Shown one piece after another: positions 9,137-17,476 of a DNA stretch of 64,000 bases (position 1 is its first letter; each line of letters starts with the position of its first letter). The notes beneath the pieces are model-generated. The model did no database searches and was not told the origin of the DNA. It saw only the letters and a list, made by a program, of their open reading frames with translations. Where the stretch lies: assembly GCF_013300825.1 (NCBI RefSeq), contig NZ_JAAIMY010000013.1:1-64000 (forward strand), given 5' to 3'. The DNA is from Blautia wexlerae. Lineage in GTDB: Bacteria; Bacillota; Clostridia; Lachnospirales; Lachnospiraceae. The translations under genes and the position numbers were made by a program.

Positions 9137-9183
9137 CCTCCTGAATTTGAAATCTTGTTGCTCGTTTCAAATTCGGAAGGAGG
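9137..9183 (-). promoter_or_regulatory. Hairpin that hides the ribosome binding site of the sigma-like gene
   Basis: On the minus strand CCTCC-TTCC-GAATTTGAAA pairs with TTTCAAATTC-A-GGAGG: ten perfect pairs, a small internal loop, then CCTCC against the GGAGG Shine-Dalgarno, with a 12-base loop. The design matches the hairpin before the first recombinase. It suggests a shared post-transcriptional brake on the excision genes. Confidence 0.6.
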
Positions 9184-9264
9184 ACCTTTGTTTAGGATCA
9201 TGCCTGCTCCGCCTTCATCCTGCCGGGACACATCCGCAGTTATTGGCTGATAAATTCAGGCACG

Positions 9265-9301
9265 AAAAAAAGCCCCAGTAGTTTTTCTTAACTACTGAGG
9301 C
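9265..9301 (-). terminator. Rho-independent terminator upstream of the sigma-like gene
   Basis: On the minus strand GCCTCAGTAGT and ACTACTGGGGC form an 11-base stem with one mismatch, followed by TTTTTTT. It ends whatever was transcribed from the right, or acts as an attenuator for the sigma-recombinase operon. Confidence 0.8.
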
Positions 9302-9320
9302 TTCTGTCTCTTTCTTGTAT

Positions 9321-9766
9321 TCAGTTATCTATGCCCTCTTTCATCAGCATAATCATTGTATCAGGATAAAGTTCACAAAGTATCCGCAATACGTTCCCAT
9401 AAGTTCATGTCATAACAGAAATCGTACATATTTCGGTGTTAAAAGTTCACCCTGCTATTCTTTTACTTCTTTTCCATCTATATAGAGTTCAAATATATCA
9501 GGATTATTGACAACATCATAATCCTTTCCATATTCTACAGGTCTGTATTCGACTGTCATCACCGACGCTCCGTCTTCAATATCCTCTTTCCATAGATATA
9601 TATTCATACCAAGGCTCGTCGCATATCCTCTGTCCGTAGAAAACTTTATCGAATAAAAGAACTTTTCTTTAATACTAATCCTATCCGATACCAGTCTTTT
9701 CCCTTTCTTGCAAGCAGTAATCCCAGCCCAAACTTCTGGTACATAATCTGCACAATCAGAGATACT
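9321..9766 (-). pseudogene. Decayed gene fragments between the sigma-like gene and the IS
   Basis: Two minus-strand frames lack any start. One (9455-9766) encodes about 100 residues including PEVWAGITACKKGKRLVSD, GMNIYLWKEDIEDG and PDIFELYIDGKEVKE; it looks like the C-terminus of a secreted or lipoprotein-type protein, family unknown. The other (9321 to about 9404) gives VLRILCELYPDTMIMLMKEG and a stop. Both are open at the 5' side without ATG or ribosome site, so I read them as remnants of genes lost by insertion or deletion. Confidence 0.45.
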
Positions 9767-9929
9767 TCATAAATTCGTTACTATTTTTCAATTATAATAC
9801 TCTGATAAAAATATCGAGGACCTCATTTTCAGAGGCCCTCTTAATACAAACTTTCCATGAACATCTCGAGCTTAAATCCAGAAGCAGTTATCCTGATATG
9901 TACATTAACAGATCCTGTGTATAATATTG

Positions 9930-10109
9930 TTAACTTCCTGATGAATTAACTCTCGACTGTACGAGAACCTTATAATAATGGATTTGTGACTGTTTTATAA
10001 GTTAACTCTCGAGAGTTAATTAATTCTCGTGTCGTTAACGATATAACACGCACAAACCGCATAAATAAGCCATTTATTTGGAACGAGAGTTAATTTTACA
10101 GGAAGTTAA
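9930..10109. repeat. MITE-like element with 26-base terminal inverted repeats
   Basis: TTAACTTCCTG-N3-AATTAACTCTCG occurs at 9930-9955 and, inverted, at 10084-10109, with 23 of 26 bases alike. Between them lies a perfect 18-base palindrome, TTAACTCTCGAGAGTTAA (10002-10019), which repeats the inner part of the ends. No gene fits in the 180 bases. A third copy of the end sequence lies at 36379-36404. This may be a miniature transposable element or a cluster of protein-binding sites. Confidence 0.55.
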
Positions 10110-10116
10110 GAAATAT

Positions 10117-11321
10117 ACTATAAATGAGCAAATTTGAAAAATTGCACAAAATTATCCTGCTAACTTCATAAATGCCTTAAAATCATTACTTCCTTTTGCA
10201 AGTTGGAAGAGATACTGATACTTTTCTGTCTGAATAATGCTTCCAATCCGGTGGTAGCCTTTTTCAAAAGAACAGAATTCACCAGTCCCTGTCACACACA
10301 TAAAATGTGCCATTGACATAAGAAGCCAGTATCTTCGGACTCCCTGTGCAGAACGTATCTGATAGCTGTCCAGTGCCAGTTTATTCTTACACTGGCGAAA
10401 AAATACCTCTATCGGTCACCGGCAGACATAATAAGACAGTGTTTCGTCCAATGATAATGAAACGTCTGTACTGAGAAAAGCACGCAGTGCTTTTGGATTT
10501 CCAAATGCTTTTTCCGGATAACTTAAAAGAACTACGGCATTTTCAATACCGTTGAGTTTTCCCTCATAACGATACACGTAATATTTTTGTTTTTTCACTG
10601 TCACAAGGCGAAAATTGGAACGTGTGGACGTTAAAAAAGCAGCAAACTCATTAAGTTTCTTTTTGAATCCAAATGGATAAAGCATCCGGTTTGTTTTCAG
10701 TGCACCTATGGTATGAAATCCTCCGGCTGCGAAAGTGTTGATTATTTTTTCAGAAGTATACCAGCAGGAAAGCATAACAGCAACTGCCTGGTGTCCGTAA
10801 TCCTGTTTCCCCTTTAAATGGGATTGGTGAAAGTACGCGTCTTCAATTGGATGCAGAGCCTGTGACGAAGGCTTTGTTTTTGAAGCTGTCGTATCATCTA
10901 CAATACAGAAAAAAGGCTTTCCGGTGCGAGCTGCTTCTGAATAAATAATCTCTATAACAGAACGTTTTAACGTATCTGAAAGTGAGGAATCATCCCATTT
11001 TCCTGAATTAAGGAAATGTGCGATCGTAGTCCTGTGACAGGAACTGTTTTTAGCAAAGTCCGTGGTTTTCCCATGGTATCCTAAAAGAAATATGCTGATC
11101 AGAATGCTCATAAGATGATTTATCACTCGATTGGAATAAAATTTGTATAAGTTTAATTTCTTAAGCTGGTTGTATATGAATGTAGAATGATGTATAGTAT
11201 TTGCGAGAGACACCTTCTTTCGTAAATGTTGCAAATGTTTGTTTAGGTACTTTCATTATACAACACACGGAATCAAGGTGTCTCTCTTTTATGCAAAATC
11301 ACGAACTTGCTCATTTATAGT
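10117..11321 (-). mobile_element. Insertion sequence with IS4/IS701-type transposase
   Basis: The perfect 15-base inverted repeats ACTATAAATGAGCAA lie at 10117-10131 and (inverted) 11307-11321. They flank one transposase frame that fills the element, giving about 1.2 kb. I could not find a clear target duplication. The IS lies directly beside the MITE-like repeat. Confidence 0.85.
10152..11234 (-). pseudogene. DDE transposase with one in-frame TGA
   Basis: The full frame is 360 codons. It contains FCIVDDTTASK (first Asp region), KGKQDYGHQAVAV and a C-terminal block SYYVCR-stop-PIEVFFRQCKNKLALDSYQIRSAQGVRRYW (given here in parts). The stop is TGA at 10416-10418, exactly where family members have Trp (R-W-P-I-E), so a single TGG to TGA change is enough to explain it. 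The catalytic Glu in PIEVFF lies after the stop, so the shortened product should be inactive. No other frameshift is seen, which points to a recent loss. Confidence 0.85.
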
Positions 11322-11379
11322 TAATTATCTGCCTACAATTCTATCAAAAAAAGTAAAAAATACTTAAATTCGGAACAGA

Positions 11380-11982
11380 TTACATTAATGGCTCAATATA
11401 TCCTAGCTTTATTGCTTTGTTATAAGCTTCAACTGTATTAGATACTTCAAGTTTATCATAAATATTTTGAATATGGTTATATAATGTACGTTCACTTATA
11501 AAAAGATTCTTTGCTATTTTCTTCTTTATATCCCCCTTACAAATTGCTCGTAATATTTCAATTTCCCTCTCTGTTAATACCTCAATATCTGGAATTTTAT
11601 TATAATATGTTTTATTACAAAGAACTCTCTTTAATCTTTCTACTAATTCCTCCATAGAAACAGACTTATTTATAAAATCCGCAGCTCCTTTGTCAAATGC
11701 CATCTTTTTGTATATAGGCATATCATACGAAGAAAGTATAACTACTTTTGAATCTGGATTAATTGATAATATATCTGCCAATATTTCAAATCCATTCTTT
11801 TCAGAACTATTCTTTAAATTTATGTCCAATAGAATAATATCAAATTCTTTTTCTCGAAACGTACGGAAAAAATCATTCTCCCTTTCAACATAGTAGCAAA
11901 GTGATACAAATTGACTCTCTATCAGTAATTTCTTTAAACTCTCTCCAAATAATCTATGATCATCAAATAGTAAAATTTTCAC
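11380..11982 (-). CDS. NarL/LuxR-type response regulator of the peptide cluster
   Basis: A 200-residue response regulator. The receiver domain (1-120) starts MKILLFDDHRLFGESLKKLL with the acidic pair, and has the phospho-acceptor Asp in IILLDINLK. A LuxR helix-turn-helix (about 135-195) reads LTEREIEILRAICKGD, then FISERTLYNHIQNIYDKLEV. It starts with GTG sharing one base with the stop of the kinase gene (TAGTG), so the two are coupled. It likely controls the peptide operon upstream; no DNA target could be identified. It is the last gene of the cluster. Confidence 0.9.
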   Translation of the reverse strand: MKILLFDDHRLFGESLKKLLIESQFVSLCYYVERENDFFRTFREKEFDIILLDINLKNSSEKNGFEILADILSINPDSKVVILSSYDMPIYKKMAFDKGAADFINKSVSMEELVERLKRVLCNKTYYNKIPDIEVLTEREIEILRAICKGDIKKKIAKNLFISERTLYNHIQNIYDKLEVSNTVEAYNKAIKLGYIEPLM

Positions 11983-13286
11983 TAATCTACCTCCAGCTCG
12001 ACACTAGACCATAAAATGCCATTTGAATAATTATATGTCAATTTCCCATTGTTTGCCTCTACAAGCACCCTCAAAAGTAGCACACCACCTTTAGACTTGA
12101 AAATATTTTCATAATCTATTGCACTCGCCCCATCACTCTTGCAGTTAATTATTAACACCATATTTTCGTCCAATTTTATTTCGTATTTGATATAAGTCGC
12201 ATTGGAATGCTTAAAAATATTGTTAATCAATTCCTTACTAATCTGTAACAGCATTTCTAAATGCACTTTATTTTTTAGATATTTTTCTGCTTTTTCATTT
12301 ATATCAATTTTTAATTGAACTTTCTTATTTGGATATATGGCTTGTATAGAATTTAACATATTTTCTAAATTAATATAGGCACCATATTCCAGAAAAATAT
12401 TTGCCGAATAAAAATTCATCATTTTCCTTGCACGATCTTCCAGATTTAATAAAACCTTTTTCGATAGCACAATATCCGGTTGTTCTAATGCTAATAAATT
12501 GTAAGATGCTCTGATATCCTGGACAATATCATCGTGAAGTATTCTTGAAAAATTCTCTCTTTCAGTATTTATATACTTTGTTAAGAAAAAAAAGGAACTT
12601 ATTTCTCTATAAAATTCTTGCCTATCCTCTATATGTATCATAGTTAATATTTCAAACAATAGCATAAAAACCTGGAAAATCATATTAAGGCAAAATGAAT
12701 CCCAATCAAAAATATAAGATATATATACTACTAGTGGTATCCATAAGGTTAAAATATATTTTGACTTCTTTGCAGAAGTCGGAAGTATATGTACATATTT
12801 GAAATTTATCCATTTATACTTAACAAAAATATCTACCGCCATGCCCAATACTATCATAAACGAAGAAAAAAGGACAAACCGATTAATGTAAAAAAGCAAT
12901 CCCAAAAAATAAGAAATAAGAACAGTTATTTCTTCCTTATATCTTTTCCTGGCTAATAAATTCCTTGCCTTATACAATAAAAATAATACAAATGCGATTT
13001 CAAAAATTATAATACCTGTTCTATGTATCATGGAACTACAGAATAATATAGGAACTGTATAATCAATACTATCCACTATATCTGTTTTTTTTTGTGATGT
13101 CATAATATATACATATAATGCACTAATAAAACAAACTAACAATATCATAGATAATGCATTTATCTCTACAGCATCATTTGTAATCAAATTAAATTTATAA
13201 AAAAAACTCCACATAACAATTATAGCTATATGGAGCAGAATATATATGCTGTACTTACTCTTCATACTCTTTTTCACCCACATCAC
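11982..13286 (-). CDS. NarL-family sensor histidine kinase
   Basis: 434 residues. The first ~210 are mostly hydrophobic with about six to seven membrane segments and no large outside domain. The dimerisation motif is ENFSRILHDDIVQDIRASY, typical of kinases that pair with LuxR-type regulators. The ATPase domain has ELINNIFKHSNATYIKYEI (N box), but later glycine boxes are weak. The signal is probably the membrane state or the peptide itself. A later ATG (13265, MKSKYSIYIL) is also possible as start. The gene is clearly AT-rich like the rest of this cluster. Confidence 0.85.
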   Translation of the reverse strand: MMWVKKSMKSKYSIYILLHIAIIVMWSFFYKFNLITNDAVEINALSMILLVCFISALYVYIMTSQKKTDIVDSIDYTVPILFCSSMIHRTGIIIFEIAFVLFLLYKARNLLARKRYKEEITVLISYFLGLLFYINRFVLFSSFMIVLGMAVDIFVKYKWINFKYVHILPTSAKKSKYILTLWIPLVVYISYIFDWDSFCLNMIFQVFMLLFEILTMIHIEDRQEFYREISSFFFLTKYINTERENFSRILHDDIVQDIRASYNLLALEQPDIVLSKKVLLNLEDRARKMMNFYSANIFLEYGAYINLENMLNSIQAIYPNKKVQLKIDINEKAEKYLKNKVHLEMLLQISKELINNIFKHSNATYIKYEIKLDENMVLIINCKSDGASAIDYENIFKSKGGVLLLRVLVEANNGKLTYNYSNGILWSSVELEVD

Positions 13287-13306
13287 TGAAACATCATTTA
13301 CCGTAT

Positions 13307-13954
13307 CTAGTAGTATGCCATTACAATTCTCTCTTTAGTGGCCATTCGCAGAACAAATACACTAACACACAAACTTATTACATACTTTATTATAACAGTT
13401 AAAATAAAATTATTGCTCCAGGAATAAAACATACTCTCAATAATTAAAATAAAAAAATAAAATACTGATATACGCAAAGAAATTCCCTTATATTTATTCA
13501 TATCTCTTATAACCAAAATAACTGCATTAATAATTATACTGCTTAATAAGGTAAATGTAAAGAAATCAAGTATTTGGGCAACATCAGGTGATCCTATTTT
13601 GTATATAGTAATACCTAACAGTGGCATAAGAAGTAAGAGAGTTGATATCCACAAAGAAACTGTATGATTAATAAGGATAGATTGAAGCCTAGTCCCATTT
13701 GCAATCAACCACTCTATTCTTCTTGTGATTTTTTCCATTTGTAGTAAATCTTTACTTAATTCACAGGCAAATATAATATATAAAAAAATATACCCCTTCC
13801 AAAGCATATCAATATAAGTATATGAGCCAATTATTTTTTCCTGCCCTTTACTAAATAAGGTTAATATACCAAAAATAATTGCTACTAGACTCATAAAAAC
13901 AAAATTACCTGTTAAAATTTTTTTCACATGAATCCTAATAATAGTCAAATCCAT
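13307..13954 (-). CDS. ABC transporter membrane protein (second permease)
   Basis: 215 residues with about six hydrophobic segments and few charged residues. It has no ATPase motifs. It follows another permease of similar size and the ATPase gene, overlapping the first permease by 10 bases, so it is most likely half of a heterodimeric ABC-2-type exporter or self-protection pump. The sequence is too diverged for a named family. Confidence 0.7.
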   Translation of the reverse strand: MDLTIIRIHVKKILTGNFVFMSLVAIIFGILTLFSKGQEKIIGSYTYIDMLWKGYIFLYIIFACELSKDLLQMEKITRRIEWLIANGTRLQSILINHTVSLWISTLLLLMPLLGITIYKIGSPDVAQILDFFTFTLLSSIIINAVILVIRDMNKYKGISLRISVFYFFILIIESMFYSWSNNFILTVIIKYVISLCVSVFVLRMATKERIVMAYY

Positions 13955-14658
13955 TGTCCAACACTCCTTACAACACTTTCATTGTCTAATTTAGAAATCT
14001 TTCTGAAAGAAATAACAGCTAAAATTGTCGCACCAATTATATTCAGAATAATAATAAAAATATACATACTAATATTTAAACCTGATACAAATTCAACAAT
14101 TTCATTCGCACACATAGCACTAATATAAATCAGAAAAAAATTTCCAAAAAAGACCATATTTTTAAATAACTTATATTTTTCTACAGAAAATGTAATTGTA
14201 TTGAAAAATAGAACTTCAGTGTAACTCATTATTACTGTCGATATAAAAAAGGCTATAATACCAAAAAATGAAATTTTAAAATCTATGAGATAATAACCTA
14301 ATACAAATATAATAAAAGGAATTATAATTGATGCTTTTAAAATTTGTATTGTGTAGGCCTTAATAATAAACTTTAAATCAATCCCTGATGCTAAAAAAAA
14401 CTCCATCCGTTTACTCATTTTATCTTTCACTGTCAAATCTATTATTATAGAATTTGCCTGAAGAAGAGTACATCCTAAAAGAACTACAAAAAAAACTAAA
14501 ATAAGATAATCTGTTCCTTTTGAATAAAATTGATCCTGTTGAAATACAACCAACATCAGTGTCCCAAGCACTCCTACTCCTAACATATTAAAAATTGTAG
14601 ATTTACTCTTAAATATAATATAAAAAACAGCTTTTTTAATATTATTCATAATCTCCAC
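13945..14658 (-). CDS. ABC transporter membrane protein (first permease)
   Basis: 237 residues, six predicted membrane segments, no soluble domain. The gene overlaps the ATPase gene (14642) by 17 bases and the next permease by 10. Together with these it forms a transporter that would export or give immunity to the modified peptide. The middle contains KDKMSKRMEFFLASGIDLK, and the sister protein has EKITRRIEWLIANGTRLQ at the same place, so the two permeases are related. Confidence 0.7.
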   Translation of the reverse strand: MEIMNNIKKAVFYIIFKSKSTIFNMLGVGVLGTLMLVVFQQDQFYSKGTDYLILVFFVVLLGCTLLQANSIIIDLTVKDKMSKRMEFFLASGIDLKFIIKAYTIQILKASIIIPFIIFVLGYYLIDFKISFFGIIAFFISTVIMSYTEVLFFNTITFSVEKYKLFKNMVFFGNFFLIYISAMCANEIVEFVSGLNISMYIFIIILNIIGATILAVISFRKISKLDNESVVRSVGQWI

Positions 14659-15313
14659 CTTCTTTTATAAATAACTCTTCCAGTGTTGTCCCTTTTATGT
14701 TATCTATATCCTCATTGAAAACAACCTTACCATTTTCAATCATAGTGACATAATCTGCACTTTTCTCAATTTCACTTAAATCATGAGATGTAATCAATAT
14801 TGTTTTTCCTTCTTCCTTTAGTTTCTGGATAATCTTTCTTATTTCAACACGAGACAACGGATCTACCCCTGATGTTGGCTCATCAAGGTAAATAATCTCA
14901 CTGTTGATTAGTATAACGATTAGAATTGACAATTTTCTTTTCATTCCTTTTGAATACGTACTAACACGTTTCAATAAATGTTCTGTAATATTTAATGAAT
15001 CACTATATTTCTTATAGTCCTTTACGTAGTATCCAAAATACAACCCAAAGATTTTCAAGTTCTCCAAACCTGTTTTATCCTCATATAAATAATCATTCTC
15101 AAGCAACATTGCATGTTTACCCGATACAGATATTTTTCCTTCATCTGGTTCGTATAATCCGGTGAGTAAACGCAATAGTGTAGTTTTTCCTGCTCCATTT
15201 GCTCCTATCAAGGCATGGACAGAATTTTTCTTGACAGTAAAATTAAAATTTTGAAATAATTTCTTACCATCAAACGCTTTTGAAAGATTGTAAATAGAAA
15301 TAATATTTGTCAT
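14642..15313 (-). CDS. ABC transporter ATPase of the peptide cluster
   Basis: A 223-residue ATPase with Walker A GANGAGKTTLL, signature YSKGMKRKLSI (a degenerate LSGGQ, common in bacteriocin immunity pumps), Walker B IIYLDEPTSGVDP and the switch His in ITSHDLSE. The gene starts one base inside the stop of the radical SAM gene. It energises the two permeases downstream. Position and type match the AlbC role in the subtilosin cluster, though that is an analogy. Confidence 0.92.
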   Translation of the reverse strand: MTNIISIYNLSKAFDGKKLFQNFNFTVKKNSVHALIGANGAGKTTLLRLLTGLYEPDEGKISVSGKHAMLLENDYLYEDKTGLENLKIFGLYFGYYVKDYKKYSDSLNITEHLLKRVSTYSKGMKRKLSILIVILINSEIIYLDEPTSGVDPLSRVEIRKIIQKLKEEGKTILITSHDLSEIEKSADYVTMIENGKVVFNEDIDNIKGTTLEELFIKEGGDYE

Positions 15314-16674
15314 TATATTAACAGCCTCCTAAACTCATTTGGTATATATTGGGAATACCATGCACAATTTTCAAAGCCTTTTTCTTTAGCAGCTACTAAC
15401 CCACGTATTATGCAATAACTACAAAAGTACTTTTTTTCACACCCTGAGCATTCTTTACTTGTATAATCTGGAGCTTGTATACCACGAATCATATTCATTA
15501 ATTGATAATTATTTGAAAACAACTGTCCGATATCCTCTTTAAATACATTTCCCAAAGATTTAATCACTGTCTGGTTATCCATTGCACAAAATTTGATTTC
15601 TCCCTCTGGCGTTATTGAAGGATTCGATGTAAATGCTCCACAATTCTTTGCGTTGCTATTTCCGTCTTTAATTTTATATAAAAACCCTTTTCCATATCGG
15701 GTATTAATGTTTTCTATTACTTTACCAACCCTTTCATGTTGTTCTAATGTCTTTAAAAGCAAATTATTTTTATCCTCTAAATCAGCTCTTCCCATAGGAG
15801 TAATTGCTGATATACCATAAGTTTCGATACCTGCTTCTTTTACCCATCCTGCAATATTTTCAATTTGGTCAATGTTTTGCGGTGTTACCATTGTAACAAC
15901 TCTCATCAGTATTCCTGAATTATTAATTCTCATAATTGTGTCTTTAACACGGTGAGTAATATTGGGTATTTGTGTTCCCATAAACCAATTTATATAATCA
16001 TCATTATCTCCGTGTAAATCGATTTGTACAACTGTCTGCTCCTTATGTTCTGCAATCAGTGCGAACAATTCTTTATTCCAAAATAAACCATTCGATAGTA
16101 TACTTACTAATGAATAGTCAAGATTATACGCTTCATTCAGGATTTCTAAAAACCTCGGATGACACGTGACTTCTCCACCTGTAAATTCTACTACTCTTGT
16201 CCCTGCTTTACGTGCATCCTTAAGTAACTTCTTTATTTCCTCTGTATTATCTTTAAATGCATTCGTTGCACAATATTCTCCATAACAGTGCAAACACTTT
16301 GCATTACACCTATGTGTAATTTCTACAGAAATAGCTGATGGATACTGTGTTTTTCCATTTCCAAGTATTGGTATTTCTATTGGATTTGTTTTTTTTAAAT
16401 ACTCCACAGAAATTCCTGGATTTTTCTCCAATTCATTCAAAAAATTATTTAATTTATACTTAGCCTGTTCTTTCTTCTCTAAATGACAACTGATCATCAT
16501 GTCAACTAGATCATCAAATGTTTTTGTCCCATTTAGGTTACGTATAATTTCTAAAGCATCTTTGTTAATGCGATACAATGATTCACCCATCTTTTCATAA
16601 CGGTTATTTATTACAAGAATATAAGAATCTCTTTGTCTTTCTATTGCTTTTACGTTAATTAATCTCAGATACAT
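15313..16674 (-). CDS. Radical SAM peptide maturase, AlbA-like (RRE, rSAM, SPASM)
   Basis: 453 residues. Residues 1-95 resemble a PqqD-type peptide recognition domain. The radical SAM core follows with the cluster motif CNAKCLHC (Cys-x3-Cys-x2-Cys) near 130 and TGGEVTCHP. A SPASM region from about 350 has many cysteines: NCGAF, KFCAMD, CSGCEKKYFCSYC and NCAWY, enough for two auxiliary iron-sulfur clusters. Size and order match AlbA, which forms Cys-to-alpha-carbon thioether bonds in subtilosin. AAGGAG before the ATG supports the start. The five-cysteine precursor lies 150 bases upstream. Confidence 0.92.
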   Translation of the reverse strand: MYLRLINVKAIERQRDSYILVINNRYEKMGESLYRINKDALEIIRNLNGTKTFDDLVDMMISCHLEKKEQAKYKLNNFLNELEKNPGISVEYLKKTNPIEIPILGNGKTQYPSAISVEITHRCNAKCLHCYGEYCATNAFKDNTEEIKKLLKDARKAGTRVVEFTGGEVTCHPRFLEILNEAYNLDYSLVSILSNGLFWNKELFALIAEHKEQTVVQIDLHGDNDDYINWFMGTQIPNITHRVKDTIMRINNSGILMRVVTMVTPQNIDQIENIAGWVKEAGIETYGISAITPMGRADLEDKNNLLLKTLEQHERVGKVIENINTRYGKGFLYKIKDGNSNAKNCGAFTSNPSITPEGEIKFCAMDNQTVIKSLGNVFKEDIGQLFSNNYQLMNMIRGIQAPDYTSKECSGCEKKYFCSYCIIRGLVAAKEKGFENCAWYSQYIPNEFRRLLI

Positions 16675-16756
16675 ACCTTCTCCTTATTGTTGTTTAACCT
16701 ACAATATAATCAATCTTATTTCTATTATCATCTGTAATTATTTTATAGAAAGAACA

Positions 16757-16799
16757 GGAAGTGAGAATTATTACTATCTAGCGGTAAAATCTCACTTCC
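16757..16799 (-). terminator. Hairpin between precursor and maturase
   Basis: GGAAGTGAGA (16757-16766) and TCTCACTTCC (16790-16799) form a perfect 10-base stem with further weak pairing inside. On the minus strand it is followed by TGTTCTTTCTAT, moderately T-rich. Its place just after the precursor fits a leaky terminator or processing stem that leaves more precursor mRNA than enzyme mRNA. Confidence 0.6.
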
Positions 16800-16826
16800 A
16801 GTCTTCTGCTTGTTATGATTTATTAC

Positions 16827-16952
16827 TCAGAAAAATCCAACAAAGCCTGCTGCACCCGCTGCAGCAATTGCGGATGGTCCACAGAACATACACCCTGTAC
16901 ATCCTGCACATAATTTACATCCGTTTCCCATTGGTGAAATACTAGGATTCAT
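16827..16952 (-). CDS. Cysteine-rich RiPP precursor, probable sactipeptide
   Basis: A 41-residue peptide. Start ATG at 16952 with AAGGAGG 7 bases upstream. An 11-residue leader-like start (MNPSISPMGNG) precedes five cysteines at 12, 15, 18, 21 and 24, each three apart (CKLCAGCTGCMFC). A Gly-Pro turn and a small hydrophobic tail ending GAAGFVGFF follow. The tail also has a period of three (Gly 33, 36, 39; Ala 28, 31, 34 then Phe 37, 40). Even Cys spacing followed by a hydrophobic acceptor strand is the layout of hairpin sactipeptides such as thurincin H, and the short leader recalls subtilosin. The AlbA-like enzyme next door fits. A ranthipeptide linkage is the main alternative. It is too short for routine gene calling. 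Confidence 0.85.
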   Translation of the reverse strand: MNPSISPMGNGCKLCAGCTGCMFCGPSAIAAAGAAGFVGFF

Positions 16953-17000
16953 GGCATTTCCTCCTTATGTATATTCTCGACTTTGTTATCGAGTGACTAA

Positions 17001-17028
17001 ATTATATATTAGCTTTACGACATTTACA
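17001..17028 (-). promoter_or_regulatory. Candidate promoter of the precursor gene
   Basis: On the minus strand TGTAAA (17028-17023), a 16-base spacer and a perfect TATAAT (17006-17001) lie about 50 bases before the precursor ATG. The poor -35 suggests an activator, presumably the cluster's response regulator. The leader RNA holds a small stem, CTCGA-TAACAAAG-TCGAG. Confidence 0.45.
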
Positions 17029-17130
17029 TGAGTAATTACTGCAATGTTCTTAGATTATGTCGATTATGCCATTAAGCTTAATCATTAAAAGCTTTATTTA
17101 CTACTATAAATATAATATTCCTATTTCCAT

Positions 17131-17349
17131 TTATTCCCCTCTAAATTCAAGATCATATCTTTGGAATGCGATTTCGAAATCTTTACGTCTTCTTCTTGCA
17201 ACATTTATTTCTTATCCATTTATATTTATTGTTCCTTTTTTATAAGAATCAACATTCATTAAATTTACAATGCCGCTCTTACTAATTCTTATAAATAAAT
17301 TTCTATCCAACATGTCTTCCAGTTGCACGAGTGAACAATCTCTTCGCAT
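17131..17349 (-). pseudogene. LytTR-domain regulator remnant
   Basis: The minus strand reads, in one frame, MRRDCSLVQLEDML, then NLFIRISKSGIVNLMNV and NING, a TAA stop, then EINVARRRRKDFEIAFQRY and a second stop. These are the characteristic strands of a LytTR DNA-binding domain, but the N-terminal half is missing and an in-frame stop interrupts the rest. It lies just upstream of the peptide precursor, so it may be a lost regulator of that cluster. Confidence 0.65.
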
Positions 17350-17419
17350 TGTTTTGCTTCCTAATTTCTATTCACATCAATTCTGAGAAAGCACTTTTTC
17401 TTTGTGTTCCAATTTCTTA

Positions 17420-17461
17420 AAAAGAAGCTGCCAGAAAATCATATCTTCTGGCAGCTTCTTT
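17420..17461 (-). terminator. Strong terminator after the Rpn-family gene
   Basis: AAAGAAGCTGCCAGAA and TTCTGGCAGCTTCTTTTT on the minus strand form a stem of about 15 pairs followed by a T run. It ends the transcript of the gene at 17477-18316 and would work on both strands. Confidence 0.9.
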
Positions 17462-17476
17462 GAAATTCAGTATTTG

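Noticed and set aside
10416-10418. TGA in the transposase as selenocysteine or recoding
   Set aside because: The family has Trp here, no selenocysteine stem is seen, and a simple nonsense change is enough.
17057-17245. 62-codon plus-strand frame
   Set aside because: It is the antisense of the LytTR remnant, with no ribosome site.
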